Shown here piece by piece: positions 54,576 through 63,698 of a stretch of DNA of 64,000 bases. Numbering within the stretch: position 1 is the first letter of the stretch; each line of letters starts with the position of its first letter. Location: the NCBI RefSeq assembly GCF_013359735.1, contig NZ_JABFMX010000018.1, forward strand, positions 1 through 64,000, written 5' to 3'. The DNA is from Arthrobacter sp. C9C5 (lineage in GTDB: Bacteria; Actinomycetota; Actinomycetes; Actinomycetales; Micrococcaceae). Made by a program: the position numbers and the translations under genes. The notes under the pieces were generated by a model. The model searched no databases. It was not told where the DNA came from and saw only the letters and a list, made by a program, of their open reading frames with translations.

Positions 54576-55022
54576 TCACGAAGCATCCGCGCCGCCGCTA
54601 CCTTTGCTGAGAGCAGAGTCGCCGACGGCCGCGGGTGCCGTATTTTCCGCCGCGGTTTTCTTCTTTTGCGTCTCCAGCCACGCCATGATGTCGGCCAGCC
54701 GGATCCGCCGGTGCGTGCCGCGGTACTCTACCGGGATCTCGCCGCGGTCCGTCATGTTCCGCAGGTACGTGTGCGAGATGCCCGCCAGCTCCGCGGCCTT
54801 CGAGGTGGTCAGCATCTCCTCCACGCTGCTGACGGTGACCGACTCGCCCCGGCTGAAGCGGCCCAGCAGGTCGACGACGGCATCCCTCGCCGCGGGCGGC
54901 AGGCGGTGCACGGTGCCGTCGACGAAGACGGTGATGTCGTTGCTGCCGTTGAGCGCGTACTGGAGTTTTTGTGCGTCCTCGGCCGGGAGCCCGGCGGTCA
55001 CCCGGGGAGCAATCAGTGTCAT
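54576..55022 (-). CDS. Excisionase-type (MerR-like HTH_17) DNA-binding protein
   Basis: A 148-residue protein. The N-terminal ~60 residues contain a helical/beta region (QKLQYALNGSNDITVFVDGTVHRLP). The winged HTH follows (LTTSKAAELAGISHTYLRNMTDRGEIPVEYRGTHRRIRLADIMAWLE, about 82-128), then a low-complexity tail. This fusion with an N-terminal domain is common for chromosomal regulators or antitoxin-like proteins in actinobacteria, but no toxin partner is present. ATG 55020-55022 has AGGA upstream. Confidence 0.75.
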   Translation of the reverse strand: MTLIAPRVTAGLPAEDAQKLQYALNGSNDITVFVDGTVHRLPPAARDAVVDLLGRFSRGESVTVSSVEEMLTTSKAAELAGISHTYLRNMTDRGEIPVEYRGTHRRIRLADIMAWLETQKKKTAAENTAPAAVGDSALSKGSGGADAS

Positions 55023-55063
55023 GGAGTGCATCCTAGCGCCCCGGGTGCGGGCTCACGCTCCGG

Positions 55064-56749
55064 TTACAGGCCCAGTTCTTCCAGTACCGGAAGCTTGGCC
55101 CGGACCCAGGCGCGCGCCTCGGTGGCGCTCGGGGCGGAAAGGGCCAGCTTGGCCAGCTCCTGAGCCTCGGCCAGGGTCACCGTCTTCAGCACCGCTGCCA
55201 CGGCCGCGATGGAACGCGCCGTCATCGACAGGGTGGTGACGCCCAGCCCGGTCAGCACGACGGCGAGGGCCGGATCCGCCGCGGCCTCACCGCAGACGCC
55301 CACCGGTTTGCCGTGGCCTTCGGCGGCGGAACCTTCGACCGTCAGGCCCACGAGCCGGAGCACGGCCGGCTGCCACGGGGTGTTCAGCGCGGCGAGCGGG
55401 CCCAACTGCCGGTCCGCGGCCATGGCGTACTGGGTCAGGTCGTTGGTGCCCAGGCTCGCGAAGGACACTTCCCGGAGGATGGCCTCCGCGGTCAGCGCCG
55501 CGGAGGGCACCTCCACCATGACGCCGGGGGTCTTGATCCCGGCGGCGGCGCACAGGGACGCGAAACGTGCGGCTTCCTCCGCCGTCGAAATCATCGGTGC
55601 CATTACCCAGACGTCCGCCTCGGATTCCTGCTCCGCCCGGGCGATGGCCTGCAGCTGGCGTTCCAGCACGCCCGGGGTGGTGAAGTCGGTCCGGTAGCCG
55701 CGGACGCCGAGGGCAGGGTTGGGCTCGGTGGCGTCGGTCAGGAACGGAAGCGGCTTGTCCGCGCCGGCGTCGAGGGTGCGGAGCACCACCTTCTTGCCGG
55801 GGAAGGCGTCGAAGACGCCCTTGTAGGCGGCGGCCTGCTCTTCCACGGAGGGTTCGGTGTCCCGTTCGAGGAAGCAGAACTCGGTCCGGAACAGGCCCAC
55901 GCCCTGGGCGTTGAGCCCGGCGGCGGCCACGGCGTCCTTGCCGCCTCCGACGTTGGCCAGGAGCGGCACGAGGTGGCCGTCCGCCGTCGTGCCGGTACCG
56001 TCAAAGTCCGCCAGCAGCGACGCGGTCGCGGCCCAATGCTCCGCGGCGGCGCGCTGGGCGGCGTCCGGTTCCGCCGTGATGGTCCCGGCGGCGCCGTCGA
56101 CGTAGACCTCCGTGCCGTCCGGCAGGGCGTCGACGCCGGCGGCAGCGACGACGGCGGGCAGGCCGAGGGAGCGGGCGATGATCGCGGTGTGCGACTGCGG
56201 GCCGCCGCCGGCGGTAAGCAGTGCGAGCACCTTTTCGGGATCGAGCGTGGCCGTGTCCGCCGGAGCCAGGTCCTCCGCAATCAGGATGAACGGGGTGGCG
56301 GCGGAGGGGATTCCCGGGGCGGGCACGCCGCGCAGCTCGGCCACGATCCGCGCCCGCACGTCCAGGACGTCGGTGGCCCGCTCGGCCATGTAGCCGCCCA
56401 GGTTGTGCAGCATCTCCGAGACGGACGCGCCGGCTTCCCAGATGGCGCGCTGGTTGGAGGTCCCGCGGCCGATCAGCTTGGCGGCGGACTTCAGCAGCAT
56501 GGTGTCCGTCGCCATCAGCGCGGTGGCTTCCAGCACGGCCTTGCCGTCGCCGCTGACCGTCTCGGACCGCGCCTTGAGCTCGTCGTGCACGGCCTTCGCC
56601 GCCGCCTTTAGCGCCGCCGTGGCCTCCTCGGCGGAGACGCCGGCCGGAAGCTGTTCGCCCGCCGGCGGCTCACTGACCGGTTTCGGCATCTGGCGGATGG
56701 TGCCGATGATCCGGCCGGGGCTGACGCCTACTCCTTGGAAGTTCTGCAC
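55064..56749 (-). CDS. ptsI: PTS Enzyme I (phosphoenolpyruvate-protein phosphotransferase)
   Basis: A 561-residue cytoplasmic Enzyme I that passes phosphate from PEP to HPr. The phosphorylated His187 lies in GGGPQSHTAIIARS, with the N-terminal GVGVSPGRIIG, and the PEP-binding LFRTEFCFLERD, VLRTLDAGADKP and GTNDLTQYAMAADR motifs. Divergent from a TetR gene, beyond which lie mtlA and mtlD, so the locus supplies both general and mannitol-specific PTS parts. HPr is not in the window. Confidence 0.95.
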   Translation of the reverse strand: MQNFQGVGVSPGRIIGTIRQMPKPVSEPPAGEQLPAGVSAEEATAALKAAAKAVHDELKARSETVSGDGKAVLEATALMATDTMLLKSAAKLIGRGTSNQRAIWEAGASVSEMLHNLGGYMAERATDVLDVRARIVAELRGVPAPGIPSAATPFILIAEDLAPADTATLDPEKVLALLTAGGGPQSHTAIIARSLGLPAVVAAAGVDALPDGTEVYVDGAAGTITAEPDAAQRAAAEHWAATASLLADFDGTGTTADGHLVPLLANVGGGKDAVAAAGLNAQGVGLFRTEFCFLERDTEPSVEEQAAAYKGVFDAFPGKKVVLRTLDAGADKPLPFLTDATEPNPALGVRGYRTDFTTPGVLERQLQAIARAEQESEADVWVMAPMISTAEEAARFASLCAAAGIKTPGVMVEVPSAALTAEAILREVSFASLGTNDLTQYAMAADRQLGPLAALNTPWQPAVLRLVGLTVEGSAAEGHGKPVGVCGEAAADPALAVVLTGLGVTTLSMTARSIAAVAAVLKTVTLAEAQELAKLALSAPSATEARAWVRAKLPVLEELGL

Positions 56750-56892
56750 TGAAAGTCCTCATTCTCTGCCGTGAGCCAGTAAGTCAGTCCAGGTGCCGCC
56801 ACTGAACCGCTAGATCCTAGATTTCCTGCGGCTGTCTACTACGTCAACCGGCAACTTGCGGTACCTGAAAAAAGTGTATGTGATGCACTTCA

Positions 56893-56907
56893 TATAGCGT
56901 TGCTATA
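56893..56907 (+). promoter_or_regulatory. Palindromic operator before the TetR gene
   Basis: TATAGC-GTT-GCTATA is a perfect interrupted palindrome 19 bases before the TetR start, between it and divergent ptsI. A second imperfect palindrome (around AGTGTATGTGATGCACT, 56874-56890) adjoins it. Probably TetR autoregulation and possible control of ptsI. Confidence 0.6.
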
Positions 56908-56925
56908 GGTGCTAGGGTAGCGGTT

Positions 56926-57654
56926 ATGAGTATCGATGGCCAGTTACCGCCCAAAATCCGGCTGCTGCGTGCAGCTGCCGGATTGCTGGCCAAGTCCGGG
57001 GGAGCCGCGGTCTCCACGCGCCAGATCACGCAGCTGGCGGGGGTGACTGCCCCCACCCTCTATCACCACTTCGGTGACAAGGAGGGGCTGTTCGACGCCG
57101 TCGTGGCCGCAGGTTTCGAGGAGTACGTGGCCGGCGAACGCGACTTCGCTCCGTCCGGGCAGCCGCTGGAGGACATCCGGCGGATGTGGGACCAGCACGT
57201 GCAGTTCGGGCTGAAGCAGCCGGAACTGTACCTCGTCATGTTCGGCAACATCCGCCCCGAGAGCCGTCCCGCCGTCGTGGCCGACGCTGAGGCGCTCATG
57301 GAAGAAATGCTGAACAAGGCCGCCGTCGCCGGCCAGCTCAACGTCCCGCCCCGGGAGGCGGCGAGGAGCATCCTGGCTGCCAATGTTGGCGTGACCCTCA
57401 TGCTGATCACGGAGAAGGCGCCGGAGCGCAACCTCGAACTCTCCGCCATGACCCGCGACGCGATGATCTTTGCGGTGTCCACGGAGCAGGCCCGGGAAGC
57501 CGGGCCGGAGGACTCCGGGAAATCCCCGGTGGTGGTAGCGGCCATCGCCCTGAATGCGGCGCTGCAGGCCTCCCACTCGGACCAGCTGTCCAGCTCTGAA
57601 CTCAAGCTCTTTCTCGAATGGCTTCACCGGATCTCCACCAGCTCCACCAGCTAG
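56926..57654 (+). CDS. TetR/AcrR-family regulator beside the mannitol PTS
   Basis: A 242-residue regulator with an N-terminal HTH (VSTRQITQLAGVTAPTLYHHFGDKEGLFD, about 28-58) and a C-terminal ligand domain. It is divergent from ptsI and 58 bases upstream of mtlA on the same strand, suggesting it controls both. Mannitol operons usually use other regulator types, so the ligand is unclear. Confidence 0.87.
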   Translation: MSIDGQLPPKIRLLRAAAGLLAKSGGAAVSTRQITQLAGVTAPTLYHHFGDKEGLFDAVVAAGFEEYVAGERDFAPSGQPLEDIRRMWDQHVQFGLKQPELYLVMFGNIRPESRPAVVADAEALMEEMLNKAAVAGQLNVPPREAARSILAANVGVTLMLITEKAPERNLELSAMTRDAMIFAVSTEQAREAGPEDSGKSPVVVAAIALNAALQASHSDQLSSSELKLFLEWLHRISTSSTS

Positions 57655-57712
57655 CTCGTCGAAAATATCGGACAATCCTGCGGTGCAGCAGGAACCACGG
57701 TTAGGAAATCAC

Positions 57713-59722
57713 ATGGCAACAGAGACCGTTGCGAAACCCCGGACCAGTATCAGGGTCGGTGTGCAGAAATTTGGCACCTTCCTGTCCGGAATGATCATGC
57801 CCAACATCGGCGCCTTCATCGCCTGGGGCATCATTACCGCCTTCTTCATCCCGGCGGGCTTCACCCCCAACGCCGACCTGGCCAAGCTGGTCGGCCCGAT
57901 GATCACCTACCTGTTGCCGCTCCTGATCGGCTACACCGGCGGGCGCATGGTCTACGGTGTGCGCGGCGGCGTGGTCGGCGCGGCCGCCACCATGGGCGTG
58001 ATCGTCGGAACGGATATCCCAATGTTCATCGGCGCCATGATCATGGGGCCGCTGACGGCGTGGATCATGGAGAAGATCGAAAGCCTCTGGGAGAACAAGG
58101 TCAAGCCCGGCTTCGAGATGCTGATCGACAACTTCACCGCGGGCATCGTCGCTGCCGTCATGGCCATCTTCGGCATGATGGTGATCGGCCCGGTGGTGAA
58201 GGCCTTCAGCAACGGCGCCAGCGCCGTCGTCGAGTTCCTGGTCAACAACGGCCTGCTGCCCTTCACGAGCATCTTCATCGAGCCCGCGAAGGTGTTGTTC
58301 CTGAACAACGCCGTGAACCACGGGATCCTGACCCCGCTGGGCACCGAACAGGCGCTCGCCCAGGGCAAGTCCATCCTGTTCCTGCTTGAGGCCAACCCCG
58401 GCCCGGGCGTGGGCGTCCTGCTCGCCTACATGATCTTCGGCAAGGGCATGGCCAAGGCCTCGGCCCCCGGTGCCGCGCTGATCCAGTTCGTCGGCGGCAT
58501 CCACGAAATCTACTTCCCGTACGTGCTGATGAAGCCGGTCATCATCCTCGCCGCGATTGGCGGCGGCATGACCGGCATCTTCACCCTCGTCCTGACCGGT
58601 GCGGGCCTGCGCTCCCCGGCCGCCCCGGGAAGCATCATCGCGGTCTTCGCCGCGACCCCGCCGGACAGCTACTTTGGCGTGGCCTTGTCCGTGCTGCTGG
58701 CCGCGACCGTGTCCTTCCTGATTGCCTCCGTCATCCTCAAGTCCAGCAAGGATGTCGAAGGTGACGAACTTGGCGCCGCGACCACCCGGATGGAAGCCAT
58801 GAAGGGCAAGAAGAGCTCCGTCCCCTCCGCCCTCGTCGGTGGCGGTGCGGGTGCCGGCGGCGTGGCGGTGCTGGCCGGTCCGGTCAAGAACATCGTCTTC
58901 GCCTGCGACGCCGGCATGGGCTCGAGCGCCATGGGCGCCTCGGTGCTGCGGAACAAGATCAAGGCCGCCGGATATCCGGACGTCAAGGTCACCAACTCCG
59001 CGATCGCGAACCTGAGCGACACCTACGACGTCGTCATCACGCACCAGGACCTGACCGAACGGGCCAAACCCGCGACGTCCAGCGCCGTCCACGTCTCGGT
59101 GGACAACTTCATGAACTCGCCGCGGTACGACGAGATCGTGGAGCTGGTCCGGACCAGCAACGCGCCGGCCGACGCCTCCGGTGCGGCCTTGGACGCAGGG
59201 GCTGCGGGTGCGGGCGCTGCGGGCGCCGGCACGGCCGTGGCGTCCGGAGTGGCGGCACCGGAAGCGGAGCCCGAAGCCGAAGCCGGCCCGTCCGGCATCC
59301 TGGTGGCTGAGAGCGTGATCCTCAGCGGCACGGCAACCACCCGTGACGCCGCGATCGACGAGGCGGGCCAGCTGCTGCTGGACCGCGGCGCTGTAGACGC
59401 CGGCTACCTGGACGCCATGCATGAGCGCGAGGAATCCGTCTCCACCTACATGGGCAGCTACCTCGCGATCCCGCACGGCACCAACGCCGCCAAGGACCAC
59501 ATCATGAAGTCCGCGGTGTCGGTGATCCGCTACCCGAACGGCATCGACTGGAACGGCAAAGAGGTCAAGTTCGTCGTCGGAGTCGCCGGCATCAACAACG
59601 AGCACCTCCAGATCCTCTCCTCGATCGCCAAGGTCTTCACCAACAAGGCACAGGTCGCCCAGCTGGAGGCGGCCACCACCGTCGACGAAGTGCTCGACCT
59701 GTTCGGAAAGGTAAATTCCTAG
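57713..59722 (+). CDS. mtlA: Mannitol PTS transporter IICBA
   Basis: A 669-residue membrane permease that imports and phosphorylates mannitol. IIC (1 to about 345) has [17 protein letters not shown] and the signature [10 protein letters not shown] (261-270); IIB (about 390-480) has the phosphocysteine Cys398 in [13 protein letters not shown]; an Ala/Gly/Glu linker (485-525) leads to IIA with phosphohistidine His588 in LAIPHGT. Length and order match E. coli MtlA. ATG 57713 with AGGAAA. Overlaps mtlD by one base. Confidence 0.96.
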   Translation: MATETVAKPRTSIRVGVQKFGTFLSGMIMPNIGAFIAWGIITAFFIPAGFTPNADLAKLVGPMITYLLPLLIGYTGGRMVYGVRGGVVGAAATMGVIVGTDIPMFIGAMIMGPLTAWIMEKIESLWENKVKPGFEMLIDNFTAGIVAAVMAIFGMMVIGPVVKAFSNGASAVVEFLVNNGLLPFTSIFIEPAKVLFLNNAVNHGILTPLGTEQALAQGKSILFLLEANPGPGVGVLLAYMIFGKGMAKASAPGAALIQFVGGIHEIYFPYVLMKPVIILAAIGGGMTGIFTLVLTGAGLRSPAAPGSIIAVFAATPPDSYFGVALSVLLAATVSFLIASVILKSSKDVEGDELGAATTRMEAMKGKKSSVPSALVGGGAGAGGVAVLAGPVKNIVFACDAGMGSSAMGASVLRNKIKAAGYPDVKVTNSAIANLSDTYDVVITHQDLTERAKPATSSAVHVSVDNFMNSPRYDEIVELVRTSNAPADASGAALDAGAAGAGAAGAGTAVASGVAAPEAEPEAEAGPSGILVAESVILSGTATTRDAAIDEAGQLLLDRGAVDAGYLDAMHEREESVSTYMGSYLAIPHGTNAAKDHIMKSAVSVIRYPNGIDWNGKEVKFVVGVAGINNEHLQILSSIAKVFTNKAQVAQLEAATTVDEVLDLFGKVNS

Positions 59723-60870
59723 TGAAGGCTGTTCATTTCGGAGCCGGGAACATCGGCCGTGGATTCGTCGGACTGCTGCTGCACGAGGCCGGGTATGAGG
59801 TGGTGTTCGCGGATGTCGCGGATGCCCTCATCACCCAGCTCGCCGCGGCGGACAGCTACCAGGTCCACGAGGTGGGGGACAGCCCCGCCGTGCGGACGGT
59901 GGACAACTTCCGTGCGCTGAACTCCGGCACCCAGGAAGCCGACGTCGTCGCGGAAATCGCGACGGCGGACATCGTCACCACCGCGGTGGGCCCGCACATC
60001 CTCAAGTTCGTGGCGCCCGTGATCGCCAAGGGGATCGCGGCACGGGCGGCCGGGCTGGCGCCGCTGCAGGTGATGGCGTGCGAGAACGCGATCAACGCCA
60101 CCGACATCCTGAAGTCCGAAATTTCCGCCCAATGGGATCCGGCCGCCGGTTCGCTGGACGCCGCCGCCGTGTTCGCCAACACGGCGGTGGACCGGATCGT
60201 GCCCAACCAGGAGGCCGGGCAGGGCCTGGACGTCACGGTGGAGACGTTCTACGAGTGGGTCATCGACCGAACCCCGTTCGCGGGCAAGGAACCGGTCATT
60301 CCGGGGGCGACCTTCGTGGACGACCTGGCGCCCTACATCGAGCGGAAGCTCTTCACCGTGAACACCGGGCACGCCTCGGCCGCGTACTTCGGATTCGAGG
60401 CCGGGCTGGCCAAGATTTCCGAGGCCATGGCGGACCAGGACGTCGCCGCCGATGTGCGTGCGGTGCTCGACGAGACCAAGGAACTGCTGGTGGCCAAGCA
60501 CGGCTTCAACCGCGAGGAGCAGGAAGCCTACGTGCAGAAGATCCTGGGCCGGTTCTCCAACCCGCACCTTCCGGACACCGTGAACCGGGTGGGGCGGGCA
60601 CCGCTGCGCAAACTCAGCCGGCACGAGCGCTTCATCGGTCCCGCGGCGGAGCTGGCCGAGCGCGGGATCGTCCCCGAGGCGCTGCTCGGTGCGATCGCCG
60701 CCGCGCTGCGCTTCAACGACCCGGCCGACGCCGAGGCCGTGGAGCTGGCGCAGATCCTGAATTCCTCCACCCCGGAAGACGCCACGACGAAGATCACCGG
60801 CCTGGACTCGGGGCACCCGCTGTTCCCGGCCGTCTGTGCCCTCGTCGAGGAAGCCAAGGCCGCCGTCTAG
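59722..60870 (+). CDS. mtlD: Mannitol-1-phosphate 5-dehydrogenase
   Basis: A 382-residue NAD-dependent dehydrogenase converting mannitol-1-phosphate to fructose-6-phosphate. The N-terminal [18 protein letters not shown] is the NAD site; the catalytic Lys region is [11 protein letters not shown]. Starts with GTG that overlaps the mtlA stop; a strong terminator follows. Confidence 0.96.
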   Translation: MKAVHFGAGNIGRGFVGLLLHEAGYEVVFADVADALITQLAAADSYQVHEVGDSPAVRTVDNFRALNSGTQEADVVAEIATADIVTTAVGPHILKFVAPVIAKGIAARAAGLAPLQVMACENAINATDILKSEISAQWDPAAGSLDAAAVFANTAVDRIVPNQEAGQGLDVTVETFYEWVIDRTPFAGKEPVIPGATFVDDLAPYIERKLFTVNTGHASAAYFGFEAGLAKISEAMADQDVAADVRAVLDETKELLVAKHGFNREEQEAYVQKILGRFSNPHLPDTVNRVGRAPLRKLSRHERFIGPAAELAERGIVPEALLGAIAAALRFNDPADAEAVELAQILNSSTPEDATTKITGLDSGHPLFPAVCALVEEAKAAV

Positions 60871-60901
60871 CCGGACCCTCCCTCACCTTTCGCGGAAAAC
60901 G

Positions 60902-60938
60902 ACGGGCCCTCCCTCACAAGATGTGAGGGAGGGCCCGT
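60902..60938. terminator. Strong terminator between mtlD and the amino acid permease
   Basis: A perfect 17-bp stem (60902-60918 with 60922-60938) with a 3-base loop, then TATTT on the plus strand. It separates convergent mtlD and the permease gene and probably serves both. Confidence 0.8.
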
Positions 60939-60965
60939 TATTTAAGCCGGGGATCTGCGGGAGCG

Positions 60966-62432
60966 TCAGACGCGGCTGGCGGCGGCGGTCTCGCCGTCGG
61001 CCATCGCCTTCCATTCGGCCACCCGCGCCTGGTGCAGCGGCGAGCGGCGGACGACGGCGAACGCGGCACCCAGGACCGCGAACCAGAGCGGCGTGACCAG
61101 TAGGGCCACGAGGGTGTCCGGCTGCGTGGTCAGCGCCCAGACCAGGAACGCGAAGAACGCGAACACGACCCACACCATCGGGATGCCGCCGGGCATCTTG
61201 AACGTCGAGGCCGCGTGCAGCTCCGGCCGGCGCTTCCGGAACACGAGGTAGCTGGCCAGGATGATGCTCCAGACAAACATGAAGCAGACGGCGGACACGG
61301 TGGTGACCATGTCGAAGGCCACGCCCACGTCCTTGCCCGCATACAGCAGCGCGACGCCGGCCAGCAGCAGCACGCACGACAGGAACAGCGCGTTCTGCGG
61401 GACCTTGCGGCTGGAGAGGCGGCCGAAGAGCTTGGGGGCGTCGCCGTCGTTGGCCAGGCCGTAGACCATCCGGGAGGTGGAGTAGATGCCGGAGTTGGCC
61501 GAGGACATCGCGGAGGTCAGCACCACGAGGTTCACCACGGTGGCGGCCATGCCGAGGCCGGCGAGGGAGAACATGGCGATGAACGGGCTCTGGCCGGCCT
61601 TGAAGCCGGTCCACGGGGTGACGGACATCAGGATGATGAGGGCGCCCACGTAGAACAGCATGACGCGCAGCGGGATCGCGTTGATGGCGCGGGGCAGGTT
61701 GTGCTCCGGGTTCTTGGTCTCGGCCGCGGCCGTGCCCACCAGCTCGATGCCCACGAAGGCGAACACGGCGATCTGGAAACCGGCCACGAAGCCCATGAAC
61801 TCCTTGGGGAACAGCCCGCCGTGGCTCCACAGGTTACTGAACCCCGCGGTGCCGGCGTTGGACTGGAAGCCGGTGAAGATCATGACCAGGCCCACCGCGA
61901 TCAGCGCCACGATGGCCACGATCTTGATCAGGGCGAACCAGAATTCCGTCTCGCCGAAGGCCTTGACGGTCGGAAGGTTCAGCAGCAGCAGGATGATGAT
62001 GGTCGCGATTCCCGGGACCCACAGCTGGATACCGGGCCAGAGCTGCTCGGCGTAGCCCGCAATCGCGATCACGTCCGCCACCCCGGTGACCACCCAGCAG
62101 AACCAGTAGGTCCAGCCGGTGAAGAAACCGGCCCAGGGGCCCAGAAGGTCGCCGGCGAAGTCGCTGAAGGACTTGTAGTTCAGGTTGGACAGCAGCAGCT
62201 GGCCCATGGCGCGCATCACGAAGAACAGCATGAAGCCGATGATCATGTACACGAAGATCACGGACGGCCCGGCCACCGAGATGGTCTTGCCGGAGCCCAT
62301 GAAGAGGCCGGTGCCGATGGCGCCGCCGATGGCCAGGAGCTGGATGTGCCGGTTGCTCAACGAGCGTGCAAGGTGGGGCTCGGTGTCCCGGCTGGAGGCA
62401 GTTCTCTGCTCCGCGGTTGTCTGTTCGGGCAT
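60966..62432 (-). CDS. cycA: Amino acid permease (APC family, CycA-like)
   Basis: A 488-residue, 12-helix APC-superfamily symporter. The AAT-type signature is seen in LAIGGAIGTGLFMGSG and FVGIELVGTAAAETKNPEHNLPRAINAIPLR. Similar to the D-serine/D-alanine/glycine transporter CycA, though related permeases for other amino acids share these motifs. Start at the ATG at 62430-62432 with AAAGGA. Confidence 0.9.
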   Translation of the reverse strand: MPEQTTAEQRTASSRDTEPHLARSLSNRHIQLLAIGGAIGTGLFMGSGKTISVAGPSVIFVYMIIGFMLFFVMRAMGQLLLSNLNYKSFSDFAGDLLGPWAGFFTGWTYWFCWVVTGVADVIAIAGYAEQLWPGIQLWVPGIATIIILLLLNLPTVKAFGETEFWFALIKIVAIVALIAVGLVMIFTGFQSNAGTAGFSNLWSHGGLFPKEFMGFVAGFQIAVFAFVGIELVGTAAAETKNPEHNLPRAINAIPLRVMLFYVGALIILMSVTPWTGFKAGQSPFIAMFSLAGLGMAATVVNLVVLTSAMSSANSGIYSTSRMVYGLANDGDAPKLFGRLSSRKVPQNALFLSCVLLLAGVALLYAGKDVGVAFDMVTTVSAVCFMFVWSIILASYLVFRKRRPELHAASTFKMPGGIPMVWVVFAFFAFLVWALTTQPDTLVALLVTPLWFAVLGAAFAVVRRSPLHQARVAEWKAMADGETAAASRV

Positions 62433-62558
62433 GTCAACAATCCTTTGTGTGGTCCGCCGAAGGTGACGGCGGTTACAAATCAGCCTTTCCAAAGTACAGC
62501 TTCGGAGCGCCGGCGGTCTTGTCGGGTGTCAAGCATTGCGTCATGGCAAGCTGGGCGG

Positions 62559-63080
62559 GTGACTTCAAATTCGGCCGACCAGGCCGCGCTGCTAACATTC
62601 GGCGTCGACGGCGGGACGTTCCGGCTGCGCCCCGCCGCCCGCGCGGACCTGCCCGCCATTCTCCGGCTGCTGGCCGACGACCAGTTGGGCTCCTCGCGCG
62701 AGGATGCTGCGGAGCTGGCGCCGTACCAGAGGGCCTTCGACGCGATCGACGCCGATCCGGCCCACCTGCTGGTGGTCGGAGAACTGACACCGGAGCACGG
62801 GGCGGGGCCCCGCGTGGTGGCGACCTTCCAGCTCAGCTTCCTGCCCGGGCTGTCCCGGCGCGGCTCGTGGCGTGCCCAGCTCGAGGCCGTGCGGGTCGCC
62901 GGCGAACTGCGGGGCCAGGGCGTCGGCGCCGCCATGGTGCAGTGGGCGCTCGGGGAGGCGCGGCGGCGGGGCTGTTCCCTGGTGCAGCTCACCACGGACA
63001 AGTCGCGGACGGCGGCGCACCGTTTCTACGAGCGGCTGGGGTTCGCGGCCAGCCATGAGGGCATGAAGCTGCTGCTCTAG
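62559..63080 (+). CDS. GNAT-family N-acetyltransferase
   Basis: A 173-residue acetyltransferase: FRLRPAARADLPAILRLLADD opens the fold, the acetyl-CoA loop is VAGELRGQGVGAAMVQWAL, and the C-terminal HRFYERLGF closes motif B. GTG start at 62559. Resembles bacterial ribosomal/aminoglycoside-type GNATs only at fold level; acceptor unknown. Plus-strand, just before the MarR gene. Confidence 0.87.
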   Translation: MTSNSADQAALLTFGVDGGTFRLRPAARADLPAILRLLADDQLGSSREDAAELAPYQRAFDAIDADPAHLLVVGELTPEHGAGPRVVATFQLSFLPGLSRRGSWRAQLEAVRVAGELRGQGVGAAMVQWALGEARRRGCSLVQLTTDKSRTAAHRFYERLGFAASHEGMKLLL

Positions 63081-63116
63081 CGGCAGCGCAGGCGGCGGCC
63101 GACAGCGCCGTTGACT

Positions 63117-63147
63117 CTTAGGACGCCTAACTGTTAGGCTCCCTAAG
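63117..63147 (+). promoter_or_regulatory. 31-bp perfect palindromic MarR operator over the promoter
   Basis: Nested repeats CTTAGG-GCCTAAC and their complements form a fully symmetric site at 63117-63147, ending two bases before the MarR ATG. A TTGACT -35 (63111-63116) and TAGGCT -10 (63135-63140) overlap it, and the start lies eight bases past the -10, consistent with leaderless translation and tight autorepression. Confidence 0.85.
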
Positions 63148-63148
63148 T

Positions 63149-63634
63149 ATGAGTGAACACCCGCTGCCGGACGCCGGCCTGCTCGCCCTCTCCCGGGATT
63201 TCCGGGAGGCCCTGCGCCACAGCATCTACCTGGTGCGGCGCCTGGACGCCGACGGCGAACTCAGCGCCGCCCAGCTCAGCACGCTCAAGATGCTGCTGGA
63301 CAGCTCCGAAGGCAGTGCCGAAGCCCGTGGTGAAGCCAATGGCGTGCGGGTGGGTGAAATTGCCCGCAACCTCGGGGTCAAGGTTCCGAGCGCCACCGAG
63401 CAGATCATCAAGCTCGAACGCGCCGGGCTGGTCCGGCGTGAGGCGGATCCGGCCGACTCCCGGGCCGTCCGCGTCAAGCTCACCGCCGAGGGCCACGCCG
63501 CCGTCGAATCGGCCAACACCCGCCGCAACGCGGTGATGGCAGGGATCCTGGGCTCACTCAGCGATGCGGAACGGCAGGCCCTCGCGGCCGCCATCCCGGT
63601 GATCGGCAAGATCAACGAGACCCTGCAGCCCTGA
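63149..63634 (+). CDS. MarR-family regulator
   Basis: A 161-residue winged-helix regulator. The HTH (VGEIARNLGVKVPSATEQIIKLERAGLVRREADPADSRAVRVKLTAEG) fits MarR, including the DxR wing. It overlaps its own strong operator and precedes an MFS drug transporter gene by 64 bases, so it likely represses both and responds to a phenolic or antibiotic ligand. Confidence 0.9.
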   Translation: MSEHPLPDAGLLALSRDFREALRHSIYLVRRLDADGELSAAQLSTLKMLLDSSEGSAEARGEANGVRVGEIARNLGVKVPSATEQIIKLERAGLVRREADPADSRAVRVKLTAEGHAAVESANTRRNAVMAGILGSLSDAERQALAAAIPVIGKINETLQP

Positions 63635-63698
63635 CAGCCAGGCCCCTGCCTGCAAGGAACAACGACAGCAAGAACCCACAACCTTAGGAGCGCCCTCC

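Noticed and set aside
61215-62558. Long plus-strand extension upstream of the acetyltransferase
   Set aside because: It is antisense to the amino acid permease and has no domain signal; only the part from GTG 62559 matches GNAT.
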